From Schistocerca nitens (Eukaryota > Arthropoda > Insecta > Orthoptera > Acrididae): DNA of 64,000 nucleotides. Location: positions 344,482,650 through 344,546,649 of the forward strand of contig NC_064619.1 of assembly GCF_023898315.1 (NCBI RefSeq), given 5' to 3'. Positions 53,160 to 61,823 of the stretch are shown here, piece after piece. A program made the translations under genes and the position numbers. Position 1 is the first letter of the stretch. Every line of letters starts with the position of its first letter. The notes under the pieces are model-generated. The model searched no databases. It was not told the DNA's origin and saw nothing but the letters and a program-made list of their open reading frames with translations.

Positions 53160-56100
53160 TTCCTCCCCCGCAAATCGGCGAACGGTCGTGAGATAAGGCT
53201 TCCGCCCGCCGTGGGGAGGACCCCATTTTGACGTATGCGATGAGGTGGGGAGCCTAACAACAGGCGAGGCTGTGCCACCCGCACCCGGCCATTCGGTCCG
53301 AGGGGAGCTAGGAAACGCCTGCAAACCTAGTCCAGGGTGCACGTCAACATGAGGTGTTTGCGCACGGAATGATATAAGAGGAGCCGCGGGGTCGACCTCC
53401 ATGTGGTCGGAGCACCCGACGGGCGAAGACGACATCAGGTCCGGAGCGGGCAAGAAGTCCATGGCGGAGGACGGCCGGTCACGGGAAGCGAGCGGCGGCG
53501 CGTGACCCAGAGAGGCGCGTGGCGGCTGCAGCGAAGCGTCCGCTGCTGGCGGCGCCGGCGGCGGCTGCGGCGGCGCGACGCCATGAGGCAAAATGGAAGG
53601 CATCGTCGGTAACACCTGGGGATGAGGCGAGCCAGTAGATGGGTCCCCAAGGCGCTGACCTGACGGCTCCGTCGCTGAAAGCAGACGGGGAGCGGCAGAA
53701 CCCAGGCGACGACAGAGGCGCAGCTGATTGAGATGCCGACGCACCTCACCAGAGGCCCCCAAAACCAAATACATCGCGCGGCCGAGGCAGCGAAGTATGC
53801 GCCCTGCGAGCCAACGCCGTGAACCGCGATAGTTGCGATAATAGACAAAGTCGCCAGGAGCAAAAGCAGGAGTCTGCCGCTGCACAGGAACCTGATGTGG
53901 CGGATGCAGCAAAGACATCAGAGTTCGATGAGGACGACCATGGAGCAACTCAGCCGGCGAGCGACCATCGCGGGGCTGAGAGCGATAGGAGGACAAAAAG
54001 AGCAACAAAGCGTCCTCCCGAGAATGCGATTCTTTCAATTTCAACATCTGTGACTTGAACGTCCGGACCAATCGTTCAGCGGCACCGTTGGACTGAGGCG
54101 AAAACGGCGCGGATGTCAGATGTTGAATACCATTGGCCTGGCAGAATGACTGAAATTCTGCGGACATGAATTGTGGGCCATTGTCGGAAACAATAGTCTG
54201 CGGAAGACCTTCGATGCAAAAGATAGCAGACAAGGCTTGGATGGTGGCAGAAGACGTCGTGGAAGACATCCGGACAACAAAAGGAAAATTACTGAAAGCA
54301 TCGACCACAACCAACCATCGAGCATTCCAGAACGGACCAGCAAAATCGATGTGCAAGCGTTGCCAAGGGGAAGTGGCTTTCGGCCATGCAAAGAATTTCC
54401 GCGGCGGTGCGGATTGTTGTTCGGCACACGCCACGCAAGAGGAGCACATATTCGTAATCGCAGCATCGATTCCGAACCAAGTACAGTGCTGTCGAGCAAG
54501 TTGTTTCGTTCGCACTATACCCCAATGTCCTTGGTGAAGAAGCCGTAAGACAGAGGACTGCAACGATCGTGGGACCACGACGCGAGACTGATCATTATCG
54601 GAACGCAACAACAAAACACCACGTCGGACAAAAAGTCTCTCCTTGTGAGCAAAAAAACGGCGAACCAAAGGATCCTCGATCCGTGACTTTGACAAGGGCC
54701 ATTGCGTAGCAACAAAACGCAAAACAGTAGCAAGGATAGGGTCAGCAGCTGTGGCTGTAGCTACACGACGAAAATCAATCGGAAACGATGCGACCACGTC
54801 ATCGGCTTCCGAATCAATGAACATGCAAGCAAGTTCGGAAGAATCGAATGCCTTATCCTCAGCAACAGGCAAACGGGACAACGCATCAGCGTTGCCGTGC
54901 TTAGCAGTGGACCGATACAAGATATCGTAGCGGTACTGCGAGAGAAAAAGTGACCAGCGAATGAATTTCTGCGCTGTACGTGGAGGTACAGGCTTGTTCG
55001 GATGAAAAAGTGATGTCAACGGTTTGTGGTCCGAGATGATGGTAAAGTGACGACCATACAAGAAGTCATGGAACTTGGTAACACCAAACACTAGAGCTAA
55101 AGCTTCTTTCTCTATTTGTGAATAATTTCTTTGCGCAGATGAGAGCAATTTTGACGCAAAGGCAATAGGGCGATCATGCGAGCCATCCTTGTGCGCAAGC
55201 ACAGCACCGATCCCGAAATCCGATGCATCTACCATCAACAAAAGGGGAATTCGGGGATCGAATGGCGTAAGGCAAGTATTTGAAAGTAACGCCGATTTCA
55301 ACTGGCGAAAGGCGCGTTCGCATTCCGTCGTCCAGACGAACGGAACACCTTTACGGCGTAAGCGATGAAGCGGAGCTGAAATGGAAGAAGCATTGCGCAC
55401 AAACTTTGAATAATAATTTACCTTACCCAGCACACTCTGTAGCTGTTTTAAGTTCTGCGGTGACGGCAAGTCCTGAATGGCACGAAGGTGCTCTGGACTC
55501 GGATGTATACCTTGGGCATTTATGACATGCCCCAGGTACGGTAAGTCACGAGCAAAAAACACACATTTGTCCTTCCTCAAGCGAAGACCATTCTGACGCA
55601 ATACCTGAAAGAATGTTCGGAGATTTTGCAAATGTTCTGCTTCTGTCTTTCCTGAGATTACAATATCGTCCAGATAGTTCGCAGCCGTAGGGACCGACGC
55701 ACAAATAGTTTGTAAATATTGCTGAAATAAAGCAGGGGCGGATGCACACCCGAATGGCAGTCTTTTGAAGCGATACAAGCCAAGATGCGTGTTAACCACT
55801 AAGACGCGCTGGGATTCTTCGTCCACAGGTATTTGCAAGTACGCATCTGCTAGGTCCAATTTTGAAAAATATTTTCCCGGGCACAGTTTGTCAAAAAGAT
55901 CTTCCGGGCGGGGCAAAGGAAAAGTAGCAGTCACAAGTTGTGGATTCACAGTTGCCTTGAAGTCCACGCAAAGTCTCAATTTTCCGGAAGGTTTTGGCAA
56001 AATGACTAAGGGTGAGGCCCAGAGAGAAGCCTGCACACGTTCAATTACACCTTGAGATTCTAATTCGGCTAATGTTTTTGCGACCTCATCACGCAATGCG

Positions 56101-57782
56101 TGGGGAACATTGCGCGCTCTGAAAAATTTCGGTTGCGCGTTGTCTTTCAGTTCCAAATGCGCTTCATAGTTCTGAGCGCAACCAAGGCCCGGTGCAAAAA
56201 TGTCTGCAAATTCTTCACAAAGACTAGAAACACTGGCGGAAGGCACAGTCTGATTCACTGATAGGACCTGATTTACAATAGACATATTAAACAATTGAAA
56301 CAAATCTAAACCAAACAAGTTCACGGCACTAGAGGAACGAAGAACATAAAATGACACAAGTTTTGTCTGTCCCTTGTATGTTGCAATAAGGCTGCACTGT
56401 CCTAACACAGGTATGTGCTGTCCTGAGTAACTAGTTAACGTAACATTTGCGGCACGCAATGGCGGGGCGCCCAGTTGTTTGTACGTGTCGTGATTGAGCA
56501 AGGAAACTGCAGCTCCGGTATCGAGCTGGAATGGTATCACTTTTCCTGCAAAGTCTAAGTCCACAAAAAGTTTATTGTCTTGTTGACGACAAGAGCGACT
56601 GTCTCGTGCAATTTGAACTGATACAGGTCCAGAAGCACTTGCAACTTTACGGGATTTCCGGCGACGTCGACGCACACTGTGGGTGGGACGAACACAGTCA
56701 CTGTTAGCTAAAGTGTTATTGGACGGGTGGGAATGAACTACATTAATGTCCATGGGCGAAGGTCCTCGAGCCTGATTGTCCTGGGTTCGATTCCGGCGCG
56801 AAGCAAAGGGCCTGGAATTTGTGTGATTGTCTGATCTTAACTTTTTCTGGCAAACACTTTGTACATGTCCTTTCTTGTGACAGTAAAAGCAAATAGCTTG
56901 GCGTGACGGGCAATTTTCACGCGAATGTCTAGTGGCACACCGCGGGCATGATTTCACTGCATTTGCTTGCTTACGCGGCGCACGTGGTTGCAAGCTAGGC
57001 GGCCGCAGCGAGGTCGGGCGCGAGGGCCGCTTAGCGTCCCGTGCAGCGGGCCCGGCGGGCCGATTAATGTGACACACTGCTGGCGAAGTTTCAAATGATT
57101 CCTGAGCAAAGTCAAGTGTGTCTTGCCTGTCCAAAATGTCTATCACTTGTTGCAGGGAGGGATTAACGAGTTTCAAAATCTGTTCCCTTATGCGAACATC
57201 AGAAACGTTCTGTGCAATTGCATCACGCACCATAGTATCTGAATATGGGAGGCCACATTCACAGGCAAACGCACAGTCTCTAGTAAGTCCTTGCAAAGTT
57301 GCAACCCACTCCCTATTAGTCTGACCGGCGGTACGTTTTGTACGAAAAAACGTATACCGTTTTGCAACAACATTAACTGTTTCTTTGAAATAGGCATCTA
57401 AAGCCGACAAAATTTCCTCGTAGGTCAGAGTTGCTACGTCGCGTCGGGGAAACAATTTCACTATCACCCGGTAGGTAGACACACCGACACAAGAAAGCAA
57501 AAACGGCTGCCGCTCTTTACCTTGAATTCCATAAGCAGTGAGGTGGAAGTTGAACTGATCGGCCCACTCAGTCCAGCTCTCGGTTGTGGCCTCGAAGGGC
57601 CTAAATGGCGGTGCGACAGCGTTGTGTGGCTGCGGTAGCGATGAAGCGGCGGGTGCCGCATCGGTTTGCAGCGCACGTTGACCCTGGACGAGCTGTCCAA
57701 GGGCTTCCAATAACGCCTGCGTCTGCTGATTCTGCAAGCGAAAAAATTCGGACAGTACATCTGGAGAATGCGGCGAAGCCAT
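53127..57782 (-). CDS. Gypsy-B Gag-Pol polyprotein, one uninterrupted frame
   Basis: 1551 residues from ATG 57780-57782. Residue positions are counted from the translation. Gag-like region 1-275. Two zinc-knuckle-type motifs, CPRCATRHSRENC (279-291) and CFYCHKKGHVQSVC (298-311), bind nucleic acid. Protease active site DTG at 421-423. Reverse transcriptase 570-760, with Asp643 in 'KLDLADAY' and YLDD at 703-706. RNase H starts at 'MVDAS' (850-854) and includes 'ISDHKPL' (916-922). Integrase zinc site His1083, His1086, Cys1113, Cys1116; catalytic Asp1146, Asp1200 ('SDNGPQF') and Glu1236 ('NGAAERL'). A Pro-rich tail of about 180 residues follows and ends inside the 3' LTR. Gag and Pol share one frame, so no frameshift or stop separates them. 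The motif pattern resembles Mag/K02A2.6-like Gypsy elements, which is a tentative lineage call. Confidence 0.97.
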   Translation of the reverse strand: MASPHSPDVLSEFFRLQNQQTQALLEALGQLVQGQRALQTDAAPAASSLPQPHNAVAPPFRPFEATTESWTEWADQFNFHLTAYGIQGKERQPFLLSCVGVSTYRVIVKLFPRRDVATLTYEEILSALDAYFKETVNVVAKRYTFFRTKRTAGQTNREWVATLQGLTRDCAFACECGLPYSDTMVRDAIAQNVSDVRIREQILKLVNPSLQQVIDILDRQDTLDFAQESFETSPAVCHINRPAGPAARDAKRPSRPTSLRPPSLQPRAPRKQANAVKSCPRCATRHSRENCPSRQAICFYCHKKGHVQSVCQKKLRSDNHTNSRPFASRRNRTQDNQARGPSPMDINVVHSHPSNNTLANSDCVRPTHSVRRRRRKSRKVASASGPVSVQIARDSRSCRQQDNKLFVDLDFAGKVIPFQLDTGAAVSLLNHDTYKQLGAPPLRAANVTLTSYSGQHIPVLGQCSLIATYKGQTKLVSFYVLRSSSAVNLFGLDLFQLFNMSIVNQVLSVNQTVPSASVSSLCEEFADIFAPGLGCAQNYEAHLELKDNAQPKFFRARNVPHALRDEVAKTLAELESQGVIERVQASLWASPLVILPKPSGKLRLCVDFKATVNPQLVTATFPLPRPEDLFDKLCPGKYFSKLDLADAYLQIPVDEESQRVLVVNTHLGLYRFKRLPFGCASAPALFQQYLQTICASVPTAANYLDDIVISGKTEAEHLQNLRTFFQVLRQNGLRLRKDKCVFFARDLPYLGHVINAQGIHPSPEHLRAIQDLPSPQNLKQLQSVLGKVNYYSKFVRNASSISAPLHRLRRKGVPFVWTTECERAFRQLKSALLSNTCLTPFDPRIPLLLMVDASDFGIGAVLAHKDGSHDRPIAFASKLLSSAQRNYSQIEKEALALVFGVTKFHDFLYGRHFTIISDHKPLTSLFHPNKPVPPRTAQKFIRWSLFLSQYRYDILYRSTAKHGNADALSRLPVAEDKAFDSSELACMFIDSEADDVVASFPIDFRRVATATAADPILATVLRFVATQWPLSKSRIEDPLVRRFFAHKERLFVRRGVLLLRSDNDQSRVVVPRSLQSSVLRLLHQGHWGIVRTKQLARQHCTWFGIDAAITNMCSSCVACAEQQSAPPRKFFAWPKATSPWQRLHIDFAGPFWNARWLVVVDAFSNFPFVVRMSSTTSSATIQALSAIFCIEGLPQTIVSDNGPQFMSAEFQSFCQANGIQHLTSAPFSPQSNGAAERLVRTFKSQMLKLKESHSREDALLLFLSSYRSQPRDGRSPAELLHGRPHRTLMSLLHPPHQVPVQRQTPAFAPGDFVYYRNYRGSRRWLAGRILRCLGRAMYLVLGASGEVRRHLNQLRLCRRLGSAAPRLLSATEPSGQRLGDPSTGSPHPQVLPTMPSILPHGVAPPQPPPAPPAADASLQPPRASLGHAPPLASRDRPSSAMDFLPAPDLMSSSPVGCSDHMEVDPAAPLISFRAQTPHVDVHPGLGLQAFPSSPRTEWPGAGGTASPVVRLPTSSHTSKWGPPHGGRKPYLTTVRRFAGEECGVTARHHTC
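53160..53178 (-). promoter_or_regulatory. Gypsy-B polypurine tract
   Basis: On the minus strand the sequence immediately before the 3' LTR is 'gcgggggaggaa', a run of purines as expected for plus-strand priming. It lies within the coding frame. Confidence 0.85.
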
Positions 57783-57837
57783 GACACAAGCAAATTAGAG
57801 CAAATAGAACACAAAGACTGCAACGAGGGCGCGGCAC

Positions 57838-57853
57838 CACTCCTCGGCGCCAA
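57838..57853 (-). promoter_or_regulatory. Gypsy-B probable primer binding site
   Basis: Five nt after the 5' LTR the minus strand reads 'tggcgccgaggagtgg', starting TGG as needed to pair with a tRNA 3' CCA. I could not match the tRNA from memory. Confidence 0.65.
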
Positions 57854-57858
57854 AATAT

Positions 57859-58333
57859 TGTTGTGTCGATTCCCTAAGGTCTCGACACAATGAGTGGCTA
57901 GGTGCACGCGAAACTAACGCAGACGGGCGTAAATTCTGAAACAGGAGACTGGATGAAAAACTATAAAGAAAAGAAGAGAGATTGTCATCTACTTAACTTT
58001 TAATGATGTTCTTCTTGTTGGAATACATCTCTTGCATAGTAGTAAGCAATTAGCAATGATACACATGGCGCCTTGCTAGGTAGTAGCGATGGACTAGCTG
58101 AAGGCTATTTAATCTGTCTCTCGGCAAATGAGAGGAAGACGTGATACGTCTTGTCGCAAGCTATGTCGTCCATACAACTGGGGCGAGGTCAAGTCCGTGT
58201 CTTGTGACCTGCCATGTGGTGGCGCTAGGTTTGCGATTACACAGTGGCGACACGCGGGTCCGACATGTACTACAGGACCGCGGCCGATTTAAGTTACCAC
58301 CTAGCAAGTGTGGTGTCTAGCGGTGACACCACA
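57859..58333 (-). repeat. Gypsy-B 5' LTR
   Basis: 475 bp, nearly identical to 52685-53159. It would supply the promoter, reading toward lower coordinates. Confidence 0.97.
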
Positions 58334-58338
58334 TTATT

Positions 58339-59018
58339 AACCTGTATTCAAGACATATTTCGCATTTGTAGATAACGTGCTGCATGTGTTGACAGTTTTG
58401 TTACCTTTTTCTTAAAACGGATATTCTGTCTGAAAATTAATGATGTTTCTCCCGGACAAACAGAAGTAGAAGATTTGTATTAAGAGACGCAAGGTTTTAG
58501 CTTCCCGTTACGTCCTCCTCCACCGTATTGAAACAAGACTCGCCATACAAAGCACACAACTATTTACACAGCAAACTTCTACAAAGTACAAAGCCGATGT
58601 AGAAACAATGAAGACTGTAGCAATACAGAAAGCAGGGATCCAGTCAAGCATCTAAAATACATGACTTGAAGCATTAGCTTCTTCATTATGAGATTTTAAG
58701 CTGAAATGTAGAAGAAATTTCTTTTTCTCAGCGTAATAGTTTTAATTTTTTTGGTACAGTAGAATGTGACGAATCAGTTCGTCAATTTTATATTATCTTA
58801 AAAATTTGCCTTTTTGAAAGGTTTCAACTCTGATATACTACAACAAACTTTACAAGCTGAAAAGAGAGTTACAAATCATCCAAGGGACATGGGATACACA
58901 ACTGTCACTGGGCCCTTCCTGAAACAATTTTGTGAGAGCATATCTTAAGAAAAATGAAACGTCATGACATTTACATGGTTAATGGCCACAATATTTCTCC
59001 GTGTAAGAACGGGATATA
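58339..59018. other. AT-rich non-coding stretch
   Basis: No domain, terminal repeat or RNA-like box was identified. Confidence 0.5.
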
Positions 59019-59031
59019 CCGTGACGTCCAT

Positions 59032-59134
59032 TTGGAAATGTGTGGTAAGGTCTTATGGGACAAAATTGCTGAGGTCATCGACCCCTAAGCTTACGCACTA
59101 CTTAATCTAAGTTAAACTAACTTACGCTGAGGAC

Positions 59135-59182
<48 letters not shown>

Positions 59183-59268
59183 TGCCAGAGGGAGGACTCG
59201 AACCTCCGACGGGGGGAACCGCGCGGACTGTGACATGGCGTCCTTGATCGCGCGGTTAGCCCGCACGT
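59032..59268 (-). mobile_element. SINE of the 'catggactgtgcg' family
   Basis: On the minus strand: a tRNA-like head ('gcgggctaaccgcgcgatca'), B box 'ggaggttcgagtcctccctc', an internal CA/TG repeat, and tail 'gtgcgtaagcttaggggtcg' to 'ccttaccacacatttcc'. A 13-bp duplication with two mismatches (ccgtgacgtccat at 59019-59031, ccgtgatgttcat at 59269-59281) flanks it. The internal CA run is expanded to about 20 units. Confidence 0.88.
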
Positions 59269-59281
59269 CCGTGATGTTCAT

Positions 59282-60950
59282 AATGAGACTTAAGTGGCTG
59301 AGTAAACTGAAGGAGTGCCTAAGGACAAGGTCTCGAAATACCTGAGTGACGCCTCCTTAGGCGGTGTTTACAGAGATGTTGGAGTGGTCAGCAAATGTAC
59401 GCGTGCTACTCCGAAGGCCAGCTTTCGTGAATGAGGAATATGAATAGCATTAATAATTCGGTAAATATGTCTGCTTCTACATACACAGCGTGTTCCAAAA
59501 TTCCCTTCACAAACTTATAGGAATTGTAGAGAAGAGTGAACACATAACACTTTGGGTAGGAACCCATGTCTCGAAACGTACTGTTTCCGTTCTACGACGG
59601 CTTCACTTCAGACGTGTAACGCGTCCATGTCTGCTGACTGAAAGAGAAAAGTCTCAAGAGTTGCTAGTCCGGGTATGTAATAGCGTAAATAGGATGGCGT
59701 GCACTGTGTCAGACGGTCACCTGATGTGACTTCATTTTAATTTACGAGACTCATGGCCGCTGCAGTAGAAACTGAAGAGACAGGAGATGGGATGGCGCGT
59801 GTTTACTACAACATGCTTCGTAGACACAGTGTCTGTAACAACGTTGGTGGTCACCACATCGAGTCATTGTTATAATGCATCAGTATTGTTCTGTACGTAC
59901 AGTATGTTGCACTCTTTTTTTGCTTTGGAATAATGCAAAGGAAAACATAGCGTTTATATGTTAAAACAAATAAACGTGCTTAAGTGATAAATGGATGTTT
60001 CTTTATGTTTTCTTTCGAATTGATACCTTGTAATTGTACTGCGTCACCCCTCATTCAATTCTTCAAGCAGAAGTGGATGAGTTAAACATCTGAATAGAAA
60101 CCGAATTAGAACGGAAATGGTACGCTCCCGGGCGTGGGTTCCTATTGAAAATACTATGTACTCATTTCCCTCTATAACTACTATCAGGCTGTAACGAGAT
60201 TTCCGGAATACGCTGTATAGTCGGTAAGCCACTATACGCTCTATGGTGGAGGGTACTTTGAACATATATTAACGATTATCTTCCCATTTGCGGAGTGAGC
60301 TTCTGAACGCAGTCTGAGTTAATTCTCATGATCCCCATGGGAGGGATATTCTGGTGATACCATAATGATTGCGATGTCTTCATGAAATATAGGTTCTGCA
60401 AATATCTCCAAGAGGATTTCGCTAGAGTTCCGAGAATTCCCATTTACGTTGCCCATTACTCTTTTGTATGACCTATACTGAGCTGTTACGATCCCAACAG
60501 CTCGTCCCTGAATTCAGTCACTATTGTTGTGACTACTTGGTAAAAAAATCGAAACACTAGAACAATGTGCGACTACGTAATCTGTTCCGATGAAATAACT
60601 TGCGACATACTTCTCGGATTTGCAGCTGGATCGTCAAGTCATTTTCTTTCTGCTCAAATTGTCGAAAAGTTGTTAGCGACTTCATGTTATTCTATTTTAT
60701 TACTATTTTATTTGTGCTTTCCTATCCCCAGCCCTCATGCAGAAGGGTGGACAGATTGAAGGCTTGCAGTCTGCTGCCAGGGACGGTGCTATGATGGAGC
60801 CAGCGCCCCTTCGTAGGTCATCAAAAAGTACTCGACGCATGCGTCATGTGCCGTGAGTGCTGTCCCCCACTGCAAATGCGAGGTTACAGTGCCTTAAGTA
60901 AATGTTAAAAATCTTCTGTCAGTTGAGAATGTTGTATTTTAATGCAGGTT
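59282..60950. other. Long non-coding stretch
   Basis: Two segments look alike in opposite orientation: 'ggaacccatgtctcgaaacg' near 59560 and, reversed, 'ctcccgggcgtgggttccta' near 60125, each beside a 'gttt(c/g)..ttct' segment. This hints at an old dispersed repeat in inverted copies. No gene is recognised. Confidence 0.45.
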
Positions 60951-60954
60951 GATG

Positions 60955-61560
60955 CAGGATTCCACAACTTGCTCAGATGATAGCCATCATTCTTGTTAAT
61001 ACGATCATGAGTCATCCTAATTTCAGTGGATTCTTTCAGAACACAGTCTCAGTAACTAGATACGCCAATAACCACCAGTTTCTCATTACATGTCACTGCG
61101 TGTTTCTCTGCGAAGTATTCCTCTGTCATGGTGGAGTTTTCGTGTTGCTGTAACTCTGTGTGGTGGCTATTTTCCGCAGAGCTGTATTGAACAGTACGAA
61201 TAGTTTGTCCTATATACAGTTTACCGAGGCGGGGTGGTATCTTACAAACCCTGGGTTTCCTTAGCCCCAGATCATCTTTAACACAGCCCAAAAGTGCCCG
61301 GCCGAGCGGTTCTAGGGGCTACAGTCTGGAACCGGGCGACCGCTACGGTCGCAGGTTCGAATCCTGCCTCGGGCATGGATGTGAGTGATGTCCTTAGGTT
61401 AGTTAGGTTTAATTAGTTCTAAGTTCTAGGGGACTGATGACCTCAGAAGTTGAGTCCCATAGTGCTCAGAGCCATTTGAACTATTTTGAACCAAAAGTGC
61501 CCAACCTAGGCCAGCGGACAAAACACAGTCTCAAAATGATAGGAAAGCTCTTAATGCAGA
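60955..61560 (-). pseudogene. Penelope-like element fragment, split by a SINE
   Basis: On the minus strand: 'RAFLSF' then 'DCVLSAGLGWALL' (after a stop, about 61495-61560), and on the other side of a SINE 'CVKDDLGLRKPRVCKIPPRL' and 'GKLYIGQTIRTVQ' (GIY-YIG-type endonuclease with 'YIGQT'), 'HTELQQHENSTMTEEYFAEK', a stop after 'VIGVSSY' (61049), then 'DCVLKESTEIRMTHDRINKN' and 'GYHLSKLWNPAS'. The order matches the C-terminal third of Penelope-like polyproteins. The usual second cysteine of the connector is lost ('PPRLG'). The reverse transcriptase part is not seen. Confidence 0.85.
61300..61490 (+). mobile_element. tRNA-headed SINE, head type A
   Basis: The head 'ggccgagcggttctaggggc', B box 'caggttcgaatcctgcctcg' and shared tail are present. 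A perfect 12-bp duplication, ccaaaagtgccc, lies at 61288-61299 and 61491-61502, inside the Penelope relic. Confidence 0.95.
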
Positions 61561-61604
61561 TTGATATTTCCACACCTCCAGCGGCGCTGCTGGTATCGTT
61601 TGCA

Positions 61605-61812
61605 AAATGTTGAAATGTGTGTGAAATCTTATGGGACTTAACTGCTAAGGTCATAAGTCCCTAAGCTTACACACTGCTTAACCGAAATTATCGTACGGAC
61701 AAACACACACACACACACACCCACGCCCGAGGGAGGACTCGAACCTTCGCCGGGACCAGCCGCACAGTCCATGACTGCAGTGGCCTAGACCGCTGGGCTA
61801 ATCCCGTGCGGC
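61605..61812 (-). mobile_element. SINE of the 'catggactgtgcg' family, full length
   Basis: On the minus strand: head 'gccgcacgggattagcccag', 'gcagtcatggactgtgcggc', B box 'gaaggttcgagtcctccctc', a short TG run, and tail 'gtgtgtaagcttagggactt' to 'agatttcacacacatttcaa'. A perfect 11-bp duplication, tatcgtttgca, lies at 61594-61604 and 61813-61823. Confidence 0.95.
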
Positions 61813-61823
61813 TATCGTTTGCA

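Larger units (their letters stand above)
52685..58333 (-). mobile_element. Gypsy-B: complete young Ty3/Gypsy retrotransposon
   Basis: Two 475-bp LTRs (52685-53159, 57859-58333) begin TG, end CA and differ at only two positions by eye (near 52904/58078 and 53010/58184). A perfect 5-bp target duplication TTATT flanks the element (52680-52684, 58334-58338). One open frame of 1551 codons fills the interior on the minus strand, with a 76-nt leader between the 5' LTR and the ATG. A TGG-starting primer site and a polypurine tract are in the expected places. No env gene is present. At 5649 bp it is compact. It could be autonomous, but the sequence cannot show expression. Confidence 0.97.

Noticed and set aside
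53403-54548. Plus-strand genes opposite Gypsy-B
   Set aside because: They are shadow frames of the GC-rich Gag-Pol coding region on the minus strand.
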